This document shows, piece by piece, positions 1-5,612 of a DNA stretch of 5,612 nt. Each line of letters begins with the position of its first letter. The first letter of the stretch is position 1. The stretch is taken from the NCBI GenBank assembly GCA_023227645.1, contig JALNVJ010000105.1, positions 1-5,612 on the forward strand, given 5' to 3'. Position numbers and translations under genes: made by a program. The stretch comes from Bacteroidales bacterium. Lineage in GTDB: Bacteria; Bacteroidota; Bacteroidia; Bacteroidales; P3. The notes below the pieces were generated by a model. The model ran no database searches. It saw nothing but the letters and a program-made list of their open reading frames with translations, and was not told where the DNA came from.

Positions 1-746
1 TCTATTTTTAAGGCATCTTTTAATCTATCATCATATAGCTTAGGAACAACCTTACAAGTGTCAAAAGTATAAGTATATGGAAATACATCATCCATATTAT
101 GTTTTTTCAACCTATTCATATGAGATGCTTTTCTTTGCATATTTTCCATTAAATTATCCTTAGAAGCCCTCCAAAGGTCGATGGCTGAATATGCAGAATC
201 ATTATGATTGATATAGCCACCCTTTTCCTCAATCCTCTCAATTAAGGCACCAGCAAAAATAGAATCTTCAATACAAAAACTGTTTTTCCAACCCGAACAT
301 AAGATTAATATGTTTTCTTCTTTTTTTAATAAATAGTCGGCAAGAGAAGAAATATTTGAAAAAGCACCAATTAAAACTTCATTAGGCTTTGCCTGTTTTG
401 CCATTGTAATTGCCACCGTTCCATTGGTTGTTGAATGAACAATATCTTTTCCCCTAATTTTTTCATTCATAAACTCAAAAGCTCCATTACCAAGGTCTGC
501 AAATTCAAATGTGTTCTCAATTCTTTCTCCCGCAACAATATAACCCTTATCCTTAAACTCTCTTGCCTGAGCAACTGTTCTAACAGGAATCATTGAACTA
601 ACCCCCCACTCAAATGCAGTGCAGATTGAAGTTGTGGCTCTTAGTATATCGGTAATAACAATTATATAGTTTTCCTTAATTTGCCTATACTCAAAAAGTG
701 CAGGAGAAAAAATCACTTCTACTTCTTTGTTTTTTTTAGAAGACAT
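1..746 (-). CDS. comB: 2-phosphosulfolactate phosphatase family protein (ComB-like), 3' end cut by window edge
   Basis: The reading frame is open from an ATG at 744-746 to the window edge, giving 248 codons with no stop seen. The translation matches the ComB family: an N-terminal strand ending in TDILRATTSI (residues 32-41, with the conserved Asp33 and Arg36), then VAGERIENTFEFADLGNGAFEF, HSTTNGTVAITMA, and ILCSGWKNSFCIEDSIFAGA. ComB is a Mg-dependent phosphatase that removes phosphate from 2-phosphosulfolactate to give sulfolactate. This is a coenzyme M step in methanogens, but many bacteria without coenzyme M carry it and its role there is not settled. Bacterial members are usually about 230-250 residues, so only a few codons should be missing. 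The start lies 8 bp after the stop of the upstream secreted-protein gene, so translation is probably coupled within one operon. The family call is firm; the in vivo substrate is inferred only. Confidence 0.9.
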   Translation of the reverse strand, partial: MSSKKNKEVEVIFSPALFEYRQIKENYIIVITDILRATTSICTAFEWGVSSMIPVRTVAQAREFKDKGYIVAGERIENTFEFADLGNGAFEFMNEKIRGKDIVHSTTNGTVAITMAKQAKPNEVLIGAFSNISSLADYLLKKEENILILCSGWKNSFCIEDSIFAGALIERIEEKGGYINHNDSAYSAIDLWRASKDNLMENMQRKASHMNRLKKHNMDDVFPYTYTFDTCKVVPKLYDDRLKDALKI

Positions 747-754
747 AGTTTATT

Positions 755-2764
755 TTAGTTTATTAGATTAACAATACCAGATTTCTTGATTTTCTTACCC
801 TCAGAATTAACAAATTCCACAACATAAACATAGGACTGAGCACTACATATTTTTCCTTTAAAATATCCATCCCAACCCTTATTCAAATCTGTTGTTTCAA
901 ACATAAGCTCTCCCCAACGACTAAGAACCCTAAACACATAAGTATCGGTTCGGATAAAAGAGCAATAGGGTTTAAACTCATTATTCGCAATATCGGTTGG
1001 AGTAAAAGCATTTGGAATAAAAAATAAAGACTCTTTAATTACCGATTGGGTTGAGGAACGGGAGCTTGTTTTTTCACCATCGGGGTAAGAACCACCCTCA
1101 TTAGCAATTATATAATATTCTATCTTATCCGAGGCAGTAGCCATTGATGAGGTATTATCTTCAAAACCCAATCCCGCAGAAACCACACTCCCCAATTGTA
1201 GTCCGAAAGGAGCGTTTTCATCAACCCTATAAATATCATAGCTTTCAGTTGATGCCCATCCCATTAAATCATTCCAAGATAAGACATTCATTTCAGCATC
1301 CGACTCATCAACCAATAGCTTTATGGTTGAAAATATATTTGAACTAGAATATAATAAATCACATTCATCAGGCACCATTAGTTTATAATAGTATATAGTT
1401 TTGTCAGCAGTTTTTGAAGGTGTATCGGTGAAGCTAAACTTATTATTACCACTATAATCAATACTCTTTATTAATATATAATCTATATTATCAACAGAAC
1501 GGTATAAGTCATAGCCCCTAACCACAACCGAAGCGTCAACAAAGAAATCTAATTCAATTTCTTTGTTATCCGAGCTAACTGATGCCTTTCTAATATATGC
1601 ATAATCAACTTTGGTTGGAATTCCTTGCGATGATAAAACCTTATTCGACAAAGATATTTCTGAATTGCTAAGCAAGGCCTCAATATAGAAAGAATGATTT
1701 TCAATAACAGGATTAGCGGTAAATGAATATGTGTTTTCGGATGATAAAAAGGTCTTATATAATGAATAAACCCCATTGTTTTGGCTAATGTATAAATTAT
1801 ATGTATTAACAGTCAAAGGATCTCCAGAATACTTTGTCCAAGACAAATCAATAATATTACTACAAGCCTCCCTATTATAAGAAAGAACAATGTTTTTATG
1901 ATTATTTGACTTAAGAGATGTGTTATAACAAGAGTCAAAAGCCATTACCGCCAAGCTAAAAACATAATTAACATTACAAGTATCGCAAGTGAAACTACTT
2001 TGGGTTTTTCCTAAAATTGTGTCAATAGCAATGCAAGGAGATCCAGCACAAACAACATATCCCCTAGTGTCAACAGAAGGGGAGGGAGTCCATGAAAGAA
2101 TTAGCTTTTGAATATTCAAATCCACCGAAGTGGAAAGAACAATAGGCTCAATAGGTATTTCGGTATCCTCCACAATATGACTTCTAAGGTTTGATACAGA
2201 CGAACATCCATAAATATTAGGTAGCTCAATTTTATAGTAAACAGTATCCGAGCAGGGTGGAGGGAAATTGTCGGTAAAAGTTAATTCTGTTGTAGAATCT
2301 ATCTTAGTCCAATTGTCAGATTGATTGGCAAAGCGGCGAAAAATAATATATTTTTGATTTTCTGTTCCAAAAAGGCTCTCCGTTTGTGAGGGATGAGGAG
2401 AAGTCCAGTTGAGCTCAAACGAAGATTCGTTAATTTGCATTAAGCTCAAAAATATGGTCTTTGCGTAAGAAAAACTACTTGAATTAGAACTAACACTATA
2501 TCGAACTTGATTATTATTAGCATTATATAAATTGTCGATATAGGAGCCAATATTAATATCAGTTTCGTTTCCTACCCATTCATAATCGTTTGTTGTATTA
2601 TTATAGGCAGATATAATATATTCTTCAAAACCAACCGAAACAGTCTGATAGAAGATAGTTGTAGAACCATCCACATTTACTTTAGTACATAATATATTAG
2701 GGTTTTGCCCAAATATATTATTAATACCAAAAAAGAAAACTATTATCAATATGATTTTTCGCAT
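755..2764 (-). CDS. Secreted fibronectin-III-like repeat protein with type B T9SS C-terminal sorting domain
   Basis: This is a 669-residue exported protein. Residues 1-20 form a signal peptide (MRKIILIIVFFFGINNIFGQ: basic start, hydrophobic core, cleavage probably after G19 or Q20). Residues about 105-570 hold roughly five modules of about 90 residues that look like fibronectin type III folds. They recur as a Trp strand (FELNW, LILSW, IDLSW, LSWND) followed by a Tyr-rich strand (YIIFRR, YNLYIS, YDLYRS, YDIYRV) and YYKI/YYKL/YYII. Residues about 580-669 are the gliding-motility-associated C-terminal domain: IPNAFTPTDIANNEFKP, then FRVLSRWGELMFET, GWDGYFKGK and YVYVVEF. In this family the domain directs export by the type IX system, typically in SprF-dependent manner. 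Several Cys pairs fit an extracellular protein. No enzyme domain is visible, so a surface, adhesive or matrix role is likely but unproven. It lies between the M16 and comB genes with gaps of 20 and 8 bp. Confidence 0.9.
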   Translation of the reverse strand: MRKIILIIVFFFGINNIFGQNPNILCTKVNVDGSTTIFYQTVSVGFEEYIISAYNNTTNDYEWVGNETDINIGSYIDNLYNANNNQVRYSVSSNSSSFSYAKTIFLSLMQINESSFELNWTSPHPSQTESLFGTENQKYIIFRRFANQSDNWTKIDSTTELTFTDNFPPPCSDTVYYKIELPNIYGCSSVSNLRSHIVEDTEIPIEPIVLSTSVDLNIQKLILSWTPSPSVDTRGYVVCAGSPCIAIDTILGKTQSSFTCDTCNVNYVFSLAVMAFDSCYNTSLKSNNHKNIVLSYNREACSNIIDLSWTKYSGDPLTVNTYNLYISQNNGVYSLYKTFLSSENTYSFTANPVIENHSFYIEALLSNSEISLSNKVLSSQGIPTKVDYAYIRKASVSSDNKEIELDFFVDASVVVRGYDLYRSVDNIDYILIKSIDYSGNNKFSFTDTPSKTADKTIYYYKLMVPDECDLLYSSSNIFSTIKLLVDESDAEMNVLSWNDLMGWASTESYDIYRVDENAPFGLQLGSVVSAGLGFEDNTSSMATASDKIEYYIIANEGGSYPDGEKTSSRSSTQSVIKESLFFIPNAFTPTDIANNEFKPYCSFIRTDTYVFRVLSRWGELMFETTDLNKGWDGYFKGKICSAQSYVYVVEFVNSEGKKIKKSGIVNLIN

Positions 2765-2784
2765 AATACATTATTAAAACGTAT

Positions 2785-4059
2785 CTATTTTATAATTGTT
2801 GCATCCCCAGCCCTAATCTCTACCATTTGATTTACATTAAAATAAGTTTGAGCCAATCTTAAAATTTCATCAGCATCTATTTCTGAAATAACCCTAAAGT
2901 AATTATGGAAATAATCGTAATCTAAACCATATTTAAGAATAGAACGAAAATTCTCAGACAACTCAAAGCTCCCATCCAAACTCCTGAGCAAACTCCCTTT
3001 CATAAAGTTCTTAACCCTATGCAATTCCATATCAGAAACCTTAGTTGTTTTCAATAGCTCAATTTCATTATAAATTTCATTAATAGCTTCTTGACAGTTT
3101 TCTTGCTTAATTTCTGCCGATATATAAAACAAACCAATATTTTTAAACGAATAAAGAACAGAGCTAATGCCATAAGTATAACCCTTATCCTCACGAATAT
3201 TAGACATCAACCTCGAACCAAAATACCCACCCAGCAAAGAGTTTAAAACATTAAGGCCCATATAATCATTATCATTGGCCGATATGGTTGTGTTTCCAAT
3301 CCTAACCGATGACTGAACCGCCGAATTGAGATGAATTGATTTTTTAGCACATATATTATCACTGAAAATTATATCCTTAATATCCAAAACCTTATCCCTT
3401 TTCCAATCCTTTTTCCCAAAGCTATTATTAATAAGCCTAATAAGCCCATCGTCCACACCACCCGCAATAATAATTGAACACCTATCATACGAATAGAACG
3501 AATTATAGAAATCAAATAAATCATTTCTAGTAAGCAAATCATAATCCTCCATCTTTCCAACCATACCATAGGGATGATCCTCACCAAATATGGTTTGGAA
3601 AAAACTTAACCTTGCTAAATAATCGGTTTTTTTTTCATTCACCAAACGCTGTTGTTTCAAGCGGCGTAGATAAACCTCCAATTCAGTTTGAGGGAAAGCA
3701 GGATCTTTAATAATTTGTTCAAACCAAGGCATTAAATCTTGGGTATATTTTTTTAGGAAATAGAAACAAACAGAAGCCGTTTCCTTATCAAGAGTTTTTT
3801 CAATAAAAGCACCATAATAATCAATCGAATCAGCAATCTCCTTAGCACTGTGACCACTACTACCCTCACTCAGTTGGTTATTAGCAACAGAAGAAGAATA
3901 TACCTTAACCTGATTGTTAGTGCCCGCACAATCAAAATAAAGCTCCATCCTCACAACATCCATATCATTGTTTTTAAAAGCATAAACCTTTAAATCGTTA
4001 TCCAGTACAGTTATTTCAGGACAGAGGGAAGGGATTATAAAATCGATATTGTTTTTCAT
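2785..4059 (-). CDS. M16 peptidase-like protein, non-catalytic subunit (HxxEH motif lost)
   Basis: The chosen ATG at 4057-4059 gives 424 residues, the usual length of a two-domain M16B protein. The frame stays open upstream to a TTG at 4126-4128, but those 23 extra residues (with an ATG at 4093-4095) do not resemble the family. The possible promoter box at 4117-4124 would also start the transcript inside them. The N-terminal M16 half reads LSEGSSGHSAKEIADSIDYYGAF (residues 63 on), where active members have the zinc motif HxxEH before the matching FKG-T segment; here residues 57-61 are SVANN, so no zinc site. The C-terminal half keeps the NSLLGGYFGSRL segment and NIREDKGYTYGI (residues 287-298), the Arg/Tyr signature of the substrate-binding half. 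Such subunits normally pair with a catalytic M16 partner, often encoded next door; none lies within the window. No signal peptide is seen, so a cytoplasmic location is inferred. It is the first gene of the probable three-gene unit. Confidence 0.88.
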   Translation of the reverse strand: MKNNIDFIIPSLCPEITVLDNDLKVYAFKNNDMDVVRMELYFDCAGTNNQVKVYSSSVANNQLSEGSSGHSAKEIADSIDYYGAFIEKTLDKETASVCFYFLKKYTQDLMPWFEQIIKDPAFPQTELEVYLRRLKQQRLVNEKKTDYLARLSFFQTIFGEDHPYGMVGKMEDYDLLTRNDLFDFYNSFYSYDRCSIIIAGGVDDGLIRLINNSFGKKDWKRDKVLDIKDIIFSDNICAKKSIHLNSAVQSSVRIGNTTISANDNDYMGLNVLNSLLGGYFGSRLMSNIREDKGYTYGISSVLYSFKNIGLFYISAEIKQENCQEAINEIYNEIELLKTTKVSDMELHRVKNFMKGSLLRSLDGSFELSENFRSILKYGLDYDYFHNYFRVISEIDADEILRLAQTYFNVNQMVEIRAGDATIIK

Positions 4060-4116
4060 AAAAAAAATTAGGGTTAAATTAAAACCAAAAGACATAAATA
4101 CATAAGAATGCCTATG

Positions 4117-4124
4117 CAAAGTAA
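4117..4124 (-). promoter_or_regulatory. Possible -7 box of the M16/secreted protein/comB unit
   Basis: On the minus strand this reads TTACTTTG followed by C, one mismatch from the Bacteroidota -7 consensus TAnnTTTG. It lies between the HU terminator and the M16 start. Transcription would begin near 4110 and leave a leader of about 50 nt before the ATG at 4059. No convincing -33 TTTG is seen 19-21 bp upstream, so the call is weak. Confidence 0.35.
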
Positions 4125-4197
4125 ACAAAAAAAAACGAGAAAATACTAGTAAATTAAAATGTTTTTACAATTCACTTTCAGAAAAAAGGATATCAAG

Positions 4198-4226
4198 AAA
4201 AAAGGGACGAAAAATATTCCGTCCCT
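4198..4226 (-). terminator. Intrinsic terminator of the HU-family gene
   Basis: On the minus strand a perfect 7-bp stem AGGGACG / CGTCCCT (4220-4226 with 4203-4209) encloses a 10-nt loop and runs straight into six T residues (4198-4203). It begins about 33 nt after the stop codon of the HU-family gene, as expected for a Rho-independent terminator. It separates that gene from the M16 unit read in the same direction. Confidence 0.85.
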
Positions 4227-4258
4227 AGGTTTGGGTGTTAATTACTAATTGCTAATAA

Positions 4259-4675
4259 TTAAATAGATTCATCGTTTTGAAGCCCTTTTGGAGCTGGGTC
4301 ACGGTATTCAAAATTTGATGACTTCAACTTAGATTTGAACCTTGCATTAGGGTTGAAATTGACCTTAACACGTTTAATGGTTTTTGCATCAACCTCTTCA
4401 ATAGTCTCCATAGCGTTTGCTTTTAGATATGGAGTGAAGTTACCCAATTGGTTTAAATGCACTGTAATGCCATTCATGGTAGCATTAACAATTTCCATTT
4501 GCAAAGCCCTAATTGCAGAAAGAACATCATTTTCGGCTAACGAAGAAGCCGAAGCAATTCTTTCAATCAATTGTTCCTCACTCATACTCCCATTGCGACT
4601 AATTACCGCAACATACTTAAGTCCAGGATTTGCTCCAACAACAATCATCCTCTTAACTTTTGTGTAATTAAACAT
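4259..4675 (-). CDS. HU-family DNA-binding protein (Bacteroidota HU-HIG / histone-like type)
   Basis: A 138-residue protein. It fits the HU/IHF-like group typical of Bacteroidota (TIGR01201-type 'DNA-binding protein, histone-like, putative'). Residues 19-29 (LKYVAVISRNG) form the characteristic first strand, followed by a helical dimerisation region (SEEQLIERIASASSLAENDVLSAIRALQMEIVNAT, from residue 32). Then comes the turn LNQLGNFTPYLKA (74-86), the counterpart of the HU GxF segment, an arm region (87-100), and VKVNFNPNARFKSKL (103-117), matching the HU 'FKPGKALKDAV' end. The arm lacks the RNP tip of classical HU, as is common in this group. A short polar tail (EYRDPAPKGLQNDESI) follows. Members of the superfamily bind and bend DNA as dimers and shape the nucleoid; its own targets are unknown. 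The ATG at 4673-4675 keeps the basic N-terminal strand seen in relatives. It is monocistronic, with its own promoter box and terminator. Confidence 0.9.
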   Translation of the reverse strand: MFNYTKVKRMIVVGANPGLKYVAVISRNGSMSEEQLIERIASASSLAENDVLSAIRALQMEIVNATMNGITVHLNQLGNFTPYLKANAMETIEEVDAKTIKRVKVNFNPNARFKSKLKSSNFEYRDPAPKGLQNDESI

Positions 4676-4766
4676 AACATTAAACGATTATCCTATACCA
4701 TCGAGAAGGTTTTTGTTTTTTAATTGTAGACTAGCGGCATAAACATATATGCTTTTAAATCTTTTA

Positions 4767-4774
4767 CAAAGATA
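4767..4774 (-). promoter_or_regulatory. -7 promoter box of the HU-family gene
   Basis: On the minus strand this reads TATCTTTG, an exact match to the Bacteroidota -7 consensus TAnnTTTG. Transcription would start near 4760 and give a leader of about 85 nt. No clear TTTG lies at the ideal 19-21 bp upstream; the nearest TTG (4806-4808) is too distant. The leader has no strong ribosome-binding site close to the ATG (an AGGA lies about 15 nt upstream). It contains a 5-bp inverted repeat GCATA/TATGC near 4739-4753 of doubtful meaning. Confidence 0.6.
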
Positions 4775-4866
4775 CGAAATCTTTTTCATATAACCTAATA
4801 AAAATCAATAAATAATCGTAGTTTTCAACAAAAAAATTAATGCTTTTAATTTCAAATTATCAGATT

Positions 4867-4972
4867 ATAAAAAGAGCCTGTTTTTCTAAAAAAAGACTTA
4901 ATCTATTTCCAAAAAGACTTTGTTTTTTTCCAAAAAGTCTTTGTTTTTTTTCAAAAAGAAGGGAGTTTTTAT
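4867..4972. repeat. Imperfect 21-bp repeats of alternating A- and T-tracts, probable bent DNA
   Basis: Degenerate units of about 21 bp follow one another. The two best are 4909-4929 and 4930-4951, both ccaaaaag(a/t)ctttg followed by 7-8 T. Looser relatives lie before (4867-4910), after (4952-4972) and again near 4997-5015 (agagctttg plus T-run). A5 runs start at 4911, 4932 and 4953, exactly 21 bp apart, with T-runs between them, so each pair of helical turns carries an A-tract and a T-tract. The segment AAAGACT of one unit and AGTCTTT of the next can also pair. A minus-strand frame of 74 codons crosses the block (4860-5084) and encodes a 7-residue repeat like KKQSLFG; I treat this as a by-product of the 21-bp period. 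The remaining stretches, 4775-4866 and 5016-5058, are plain AT-rich sequence with nothing recognisable. Confidence 0.7.
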
Positions 4973-5058
4973 AAATAGAGCTTTGATTTGAGAGAGAAAG
5001 AGCTTTGTTTTTTTTGAAATATTTATATAAAATCAGTCTACTTACCAATATTTTTTTG

Positions 5059-5066
5059 TAATTTAG
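5059..5066 (+). promoter_or_regulatory. Possible -7 box of the small plus-strand gene
   Basis: TAATTTAG, followed by C, has one mismatch to the Bacteroidota -7 consensus TAnnTTTG and is preceded by a T-run. Transcription would begin near 5073, giving a leader of about 50 nt before the ATG at 5125. That would exclude the in-frame TTG at 5071 as the start. No good -33 element is present. Confidence 0.35.
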
Positions 5067-5119
5067 CAAATTGAAATTCATCAAAGTATGGGATTCTTTG
5101 CAGATAATAAATTTATATG

Positions 5120-5148
5120 CTTATATGGATATAGTCTTATATGGATAT
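5120..5148 (+). repeat. Direct repeat of 13 bp across the start of the small gene
   Basis: cttatatggatat occurs at 5120-5132 and again at 5136-5148 without mismatch, 16 bp apart. A shorter copy, ttatatggata, is at 5175-5185. Each copy carries an ATG; those of the first (5125) and third (5179) are in the frame of the small gene, while the second (5141) is not and soon meets a stop. Confidence 0.7.
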
Positions 5149-5394
5149 ATTGAAAAACAGAAACTAAAAACAAATTATATGGATAGTGATATTATCATTA
5201 AAAATTTAAAAGAAGCCATTTCGTACATTAAAGAATTAGATGAATTAAGAGGTTGTCTTAATAATATTTCATCTACTTTAAAGCAAGAGATGAAAATTGA
5301 AAATGTAAATAAGCAATATCATGATCTAAGTAATCACTGTAAAATTGGAAGAGCATTTGTTTTTACTAAACCTAAAGACGATGTTCCTTTTTAA
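5125..5394 (+). CDS. Small hypothetical protein, possible coiled coil
   Basis: I do not recognise this protein. From the ATG at 5125 it has 89 residues. An in-frame TTG at 5071 would add 18 residues, and a further ATG at 5179 would leave 71. The central part, roughly IIIKNLKEAISYIKELDEL and onward to LKQEMKIENV, is Lys/Glu-rich with spaced Ile/Leu, consistent with a helix or short coiled coil. The C-terminal end (GRAFVFTKPKDDVPF) is different in character and ends in an acidic-hydrophobic tail. There is no signal peptide or membrane segment. It is divergent from the HU-family gene, and its stop codon (5392-5394) lies inside the first octamer of the downstream repeat array. Codon use is as AT-rich as the surroundings and therefore gives weak coding support. 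It may be a real small gene or a chance frame in AT-rich DNA. Confidence 0.45.
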   Translation: MDIVLYGYIEKQKLKTNYMDSDIIIKNLKEAISYIKELDELRGCLNNISSTLKQEMKIENVNKQYHDLSNHCKIGRAFVFTKPKDDVPF

Positions 5395-5532
5395 CGCTAT
5401 TAACACTCTCTTAACACTAATTTAACACTATAACTATCACATATTCTGATGCTTAACACTGTTAACACTCTCTTAACACTAATTTAACACTATAACTATC
5501 ACATATTCTGATGCTTAACACTATTAACACTA
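5391..5532. repeat. Iteron-like array: 62-bp tandem repeat carrying ten TTAACACT octamers
   Basis: Copy 1 (5391-5452) and copy 2 (5453-5514) differ at only two positions. A third, partial copy (5515-5532) stops after about 18 bp. Within them the octamer TTAACACT starts at 5391 (as TTAACGCT), 5400, 5411, 5422, 5453, 5462, 5473, 5484, 5515 and 5524: ten sites, nine exact, all in one orientation, at spacings 9, 11, 11, 31, 9, 11, 11, 31, 9. The other half of each unit (ataactatcacatattctga) is equally conserved. Regular oriented short sites of this kind resemble protein-binding iterons. No TTATCCACA DnaA box is in the array. It is not a CRISPR array, since the copies abut without unique spacers. 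Confidence 0.85.
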
Positions 5533-5612
5533 AAATATATAGTTAATAATAAAAAGAATACTAAAGTAAGAGATAGACTGTTAAGATGTTAACTTGCTGA
5601 AAAACAAACCAA
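5533..5612. other. AT-rich non-coding end of the window with a short inverted repeat
   Basis: No gene is visible. GTTAA (5580-5584) and TTAAC (5589-5593) form a 5-bp inverted repeat with a 4-bp spacer. Its TTAAC core recalls the octamers of the neighbouring array, so it may be a degenerate, inverted pair of the same site. The element may continue beyond the window. Confidence 0.4.

Noticed and set aside
1144..1347. Open frame of 67 codons on the plus strand
   Set aside because: It lies wholly antisense to the secreted-protein gene, which has a signal peptide and a recognised C-terminal domain; the translation is low in information and has no promoter or start context.
1549..1776. Open frame of 75 codons on the minus strand
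   Set aside because: It sits in another frame inside the fibronectin-III-like region of the secreted-protein gene.
3369..3587. Open frame of 72 codons on the minus strand
   Set aside because: It overlaps the M16-like gene in a different frame and shows the skewed composition (Ile, Arg, Leu, Met) of a shadow frame.
4060..4128. N-terminal extension of the M16-like protein from a TTG start
   Set aside because: The extra 23 residues look unlike the family, the start would be TTG, and the possible promoter box at 4117-4124 would place the transcript start inside it. The ATG at 4059 gives normal family length.
4335..4667. Open frame of 110 codons on the plus strand, hydrophobic
   Set aside because: It is exactly antisense to the HU-family gene, whose family match is strong; the hydrophobic character is what the complement of this gene would give.
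5088..5153. Alternative start ATG at 5088 in another frame, giving a 21-residue peptide
   Set aside because: It ends quickly at a TGA and shows no similarity to the longer frame; no evidence for a frameshift joining the two.
5391..5532. CRISPR array
   Set aside because: The 62-bp copies are directly adjacent with no unique spacers, and the inner octamers are too short and too closely spaced for CRISPR repeats.

Overview
The window is AT-rich DNA from a member of the Bacteroidota. Three things point there: a secreted protein with a C-terminal gliding-motility/type IX secretion sorting domain, an HU-like DNA-binding protein of the Bacteroidota 'histone-like, putative' (HU-HIG) type, and promoter boxes of the TAnnTTTG form with no clear Shine-Dalgarno sequences. 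The order or family cannot be fixed from what is visible.

Left part (1-4124), minus strand: three closely packed genes read leftwards and probably form one transcription unit. A catalytically dead M16 peptidase-like subunit (2785-4059) comes first. It is followed after about 20 bp by a 669-residue secreted protein of fibronectin-III-like modules with a type B T9SS sorting domain (755-2764). After 8 bp comes a ComB-family 2-phosphosulfolactate phosphatase (1-746), whose last codons lie beyond the window edge. A possible -7 box lies just upstream of the M16 gene.

Middle (4198-4774), minus strand: a single HU-family gene (4259-4675) has its own TAnnTTTG promoter box (4767-4774) and ends in a clear intrinsic terminator (4198-4226). 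It is therefore probably a separate unit from the M16 gene. About 90 to 200 bp upstream of its promoter box is a repetitive block of alternating A- and T-tracts with a 21-bp period (4867-4972), the pattern expected of intrinsically bent DNA.

Right part (5059-5612), plus strand: a small gene of unknown function (5125-5394) is divergent from the HU gene. Its stop codon lies inside the first of 10 copies of the octamer TTAACACT. These are arranged in two and a bit copies of a 62-bp tandem repeat with 9-11-11-31 bp spacing, so all copies sit on about the same face of the helix. This iteron-like array is the most unusual element of the window. Its function is unknown; a binding array for a replication, partition or regulatory protein is the natural hypothesis. 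The last 80 bp hold no gene that I can see.
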